This document shows positions 62,386 through 64,000 of a stretch of DNA of 64,000 nucleotides, piece by piece; position 1 is the first letter of the stretch, and every line of letters starts with the position of its first letter. The notes below the pieces were generated by a model. The model saw nothing but the letters and a program-made list of their open reading frames with translations. It made no database searches and was not told the DNA's origin. Position numbers and translations under genes: made by a program. The DNA comes from CBFHSF01 sp965658445 (GTDB taxonomy: Bacteria > Bacteroidota > Bacteroidia > Flavobacteriales > Schleiferiaceae): assembly GCA_965658445.1 (NCBI GenBank), contig CBFHSF010000002.1, forward strand, positions 186,001 to 250,000. The letters run 5' to 3'.

Positions 62386-63870
62386 ATGAAATACATCTTT
62401 GCGACTCTTTCTCTATTTCTACTAACCGCCTGTGGTTCTAGCAAAAAAGCAGCCCGCGAGGAGGCTGAAAAACAAGCTCAACTGGAGGCAATGGCCCCCG
62501 ATTGGACCAAGACCAAACCCATAGACAATGCGTATTACCACGGAATTGGCTTTGCGGTAAAATCGGGTCCAGACTATCTCTCCACCGCTAAGAACAACGC
62601 ACTTAGCGATTTGGCGAGTGAGATTTCAGTAAAGATTGCAAGTTCCTCTATGCTTTTCCAAGTAGAACAAGACGACCGATTTAGGGAAGACTTTAAATCG
62701 AGAATTCAGACCACCTCTTTGGAGGCCGTTGAAGGATATGACTTAGTGGATAGTTATGAAGACGGTAGATACTATTACGTATACTATCGTTTATCCAAGG
62801 CTAAGCACGCGGCCATAAAAGAAGAGAAAAAACAAGCAGCTCTTGCAAAGTCTAAAGACTTGCAATTGGAAGCCGAAAGAATGATTGCATCTGGCGATTA
62901 TGCACCTGGAATCATCACTCACATAAAAGCGATCGAAACCATTAAGGGGTATTTGGGAGAAACCCTCCAGACCGATTTCAAAGGAGAAAGTGTTTATTAC
63001 GGAAATACTCTTGCTCAATTTCTGCGCTCCTCTCTTTCAGATATCAAGGTGATTCCCAATTCTGCTGACCTTGTAGTTAAGAGAGGTCAGTACNNNNNNN
63101 NNNNNNNNNNNNNNNNNNNNNNNNNNNNNNNNNNNNNNNNNNNNNNNNNNNNNNNNNNNNNNNNNNNNNNNNNNNNNNNNNNNNNNNNNNNNATAGATTT
63201 TAGAATGGCTTCGTTTACTGTTGCTGATGAAAAACTCCTCCCCATTCAAAACCTTCCCATCTACTTTTACTACAGTGGCGGGAGACTTAAAGACAATAGT
63301 AAAAAGAGCAATCTCGAAGGTCAAGTAGGAATAGAAATTGGAAAGATCGAATCTAAAAACCCCAGAGAAACGTTAAGTGCCTACCTCGACCTCATTGAAA
63401 TGGTTAAGGAAGCTACGGAGGACCCTCTAATTTCTCAATTGGTAGCCAAAATTTCCGTTCCCTCAGGCCAAATGGTAATAGAAATACAACCTCCTGTTGT
63501 TTATTTTTCTTCCCAAGAAAAAATAAATGGGAAGCCCTCCAGGACCGAATACCTAACCAATTCATTAAAGAGCGGATTTATTGGCGAAGGCGCCGCCGTG
63601 GGTAATTCCAAAAAAGGTGCCGACTTCGTTGTTGAAATCGATGCTAATGCTCAAAATGGATCCAACACAGGTAAATTCTTTTCCTCCACTCTCACTTCGA
63701 CCGTAAGAGTCTACGATAAAAAAGGAGCGCTTATCTACTCCAAACAGGTCCAAGACATCAACGGCGTTCAGCTCAGTTACGAACAGGCGGCAGTAGACGC
63801 TTATCAAAAAGCGTCGAAAGAATACAGCCGCGCTATCTTCTTGGATATCAAAAGGAGATTATTCGAGTAA
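62386..63870 (+). CDS. LPP20-type lipoprotein partner of the CsgG-like protein (contains assembly gap)
   Basis: 494 residues as drawn, with 99 Ns at 63094-63192 that keep the frame. Lipobox LLTAC (Cys16). After a charged segment the N-terminal half has the LPP20/FlgP-like fold (PIDNAYYHGIGFAVKS, AKNNALSDLASEISVKIASSS, YYVYYRLSKAKHAAIKEE). The C-terminal half has beta-rich sequence (EKLLPIQNLPIYFYYSGG) and ADFVVEIDANAQNG...VRVYDKKGALIYSKQVQDINGVQLSYEQAA, a CsgG-like strand pattern. It is probably translated with the preceding gene and acts in the same outer-membrane complex. Function unknown. Confidence 0.7.
   Translation: MKYIFATLSLFLLTACGSSKKAAREEAEKQAQLEAMAPDWTKTKPIDNAYYHGIGFAVKSGPDYLSTAKNNALSDLASEISVKIASSSMLFQVEQDDRFREDFKSRIQTTSLEAVEGYDLVDSYEDGRYYYVYYRLSKAKHAAIKEEKKQAALAKSKDLQLEAERMIASGDYAPGIITHIKAIETIKGYLGETLQTDFKGESVYYGNTLAQFLRSSLSDIKVIPNSADLVVKRGQYXXXXXXXXXXXXXXXXXXXXXXXXXXXXXXXXXIDFRMASFTVADEKLLPIQNLPIYFYYSGGRLKDNSKKSNLEGQVGIEIGKIESKNPRETLSAYLDLIEMVKEATEDPLISQLVAKISVPSGQMVIEIQPPVVYFSSQEKINGKPSRTEYLTNSLKSGFIGEGAAVGNSKKGADFVVEIDANAQNGSNTGKFFSSTLTSTVRVYDKKGALIYSKQVQDINGVQLSYEQAAVDAYQKASKEYSRAIFLDIKRRLFE
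63094..63192. other. Assembly gap (99 Ns)
   Basis: Third placeholder gap of 99 Ns, within the LPP20-type lipoprotein gene. The frame is preserved, but the missing length is unknown. Confidence 0.95.
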
Positions 63871-63910
63871 AACTTCTTTCAAATTTATTATGCATACATA
63901 ATTATTTTCC

Positions 63911-63918
63911 TATATTTG
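63911..63918 (+). promoter_or_regulatory. -7 promoter element of the MarR-like gene
   Basis: TATATTTG fits TAnnTTTG and lies 17 bp before the ATG at 63936. A -33 TTG is not seen. Confidence 0.4.
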
Positions 63919-63935
63919 GAAAGTAATACTATGAT

Positions 63936-64000
63936 ATGCGACCAGAAGAATCTATAGACTTTCACATTAAACGTACTTGGCAGACCATCTCAAAGATGTA
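63936..64000 (+). CDS. MarR-family transcription regulator (partial, first 21 codons)
   Basis: ATG at 63936 opens a frame that runs off the window: MRPEESIDFHIKRTWQTISK and so on. This resembles the N-terminus of Bacteroidota MarR-type regulators, which typically begin with a Glu-rich start and a helix like IDFHIKxxWxxISRMYN. Only 65 bases are visible, so the assignment is tentative. An ATG three bases upstream gives a stop after eight codons and is not used. Confidence 0.5.
   Translation, partial: MRPEESIDFHIKRTWQTISKM

Overview
The window comes from a member of the Bacteroidota, most likely a marine flavobacterium (order Flavobacteriales). The evidence is promoters of the TTG / TAnnTTTG type, several secreted enzymes ending in type IX secretion (T9SS) sorting domains, lipoproteins with acidic residues after the lipobox cysteine (a surface-export style signal), a DUF4290 gene beside murA, and a fused str-S10 ribosomal operon without tuf. 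Three runs of 99 Ns mark scaffold gaps (32211-32309, 51226-51324, 63094-63192).

Layout. (1) 1-11950, minus strand: rpsL-rpsG-fusA followed directly by the S10/spc cluster, from rpsJ to a truncated rplO, driven by a clear promoter at 12013-12042. (2) 12369-19259, plus strand: a UvrD/PcrA helicase, a DUF4290 protein, MurA with Asp in place of the fosfomycin-target Cys, a thioredoxin-like protein, and grpE-dnaJ. (3) 19356-21057: a saccharopine-dehydrogenase-like enzyme and the tmRNA gene ssrA. (4) 21141-25688: a GH81 beta-1,3-glucanase gene between two 32-bp direct repeats (30/32 identical), next to ssrA. (5) 25763-29863: katG and two envelope proteins. (6) 29955-50023, minus strand: a 13-gene, 20-kb cluster for beta-1,3-glucan (laminarin-type) use. 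(7) 50198-53216: a divergent catalytic-free secreted multi-binding-module protein. (8) 53217-64000: a hairpin-rich intergenic block, a bestrophin-like channel gene, a decayed GH13 amylase pseudogene, envelope and stress genes, a CsgG/LPP20-type lipoprotein pair, and the first codons of a MarR-like regulator.

How the glucan cluster may work. Secreted or surface GH16, GH30 and GH81 enzymes and a GH158/GH2-like TIM-barrel enzyme would cut beta-1,3-glucan and its beta-1,6 branches. Two lipoproteins with carbohydrate-binding-type domains and the T9SS multi-module protein would hold the polymer. Two large outer-membrane beta-barrels lacking any visible TonB-dependent architecture would admit oligosaccharides. 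A sodium/solute symporter and an MFS sugar porter would cross the inner membrane. A large cytoplasmic GH149-like protein would phosphorolyse the oligosaccharides. A Nudix-HTH regulator with a degraded Nudix box is the first gene. No susC or susD homologue is visible, which makes this locus the most unusual feature of the window. Functional statements about it are inferences from family resemblance and gene order.
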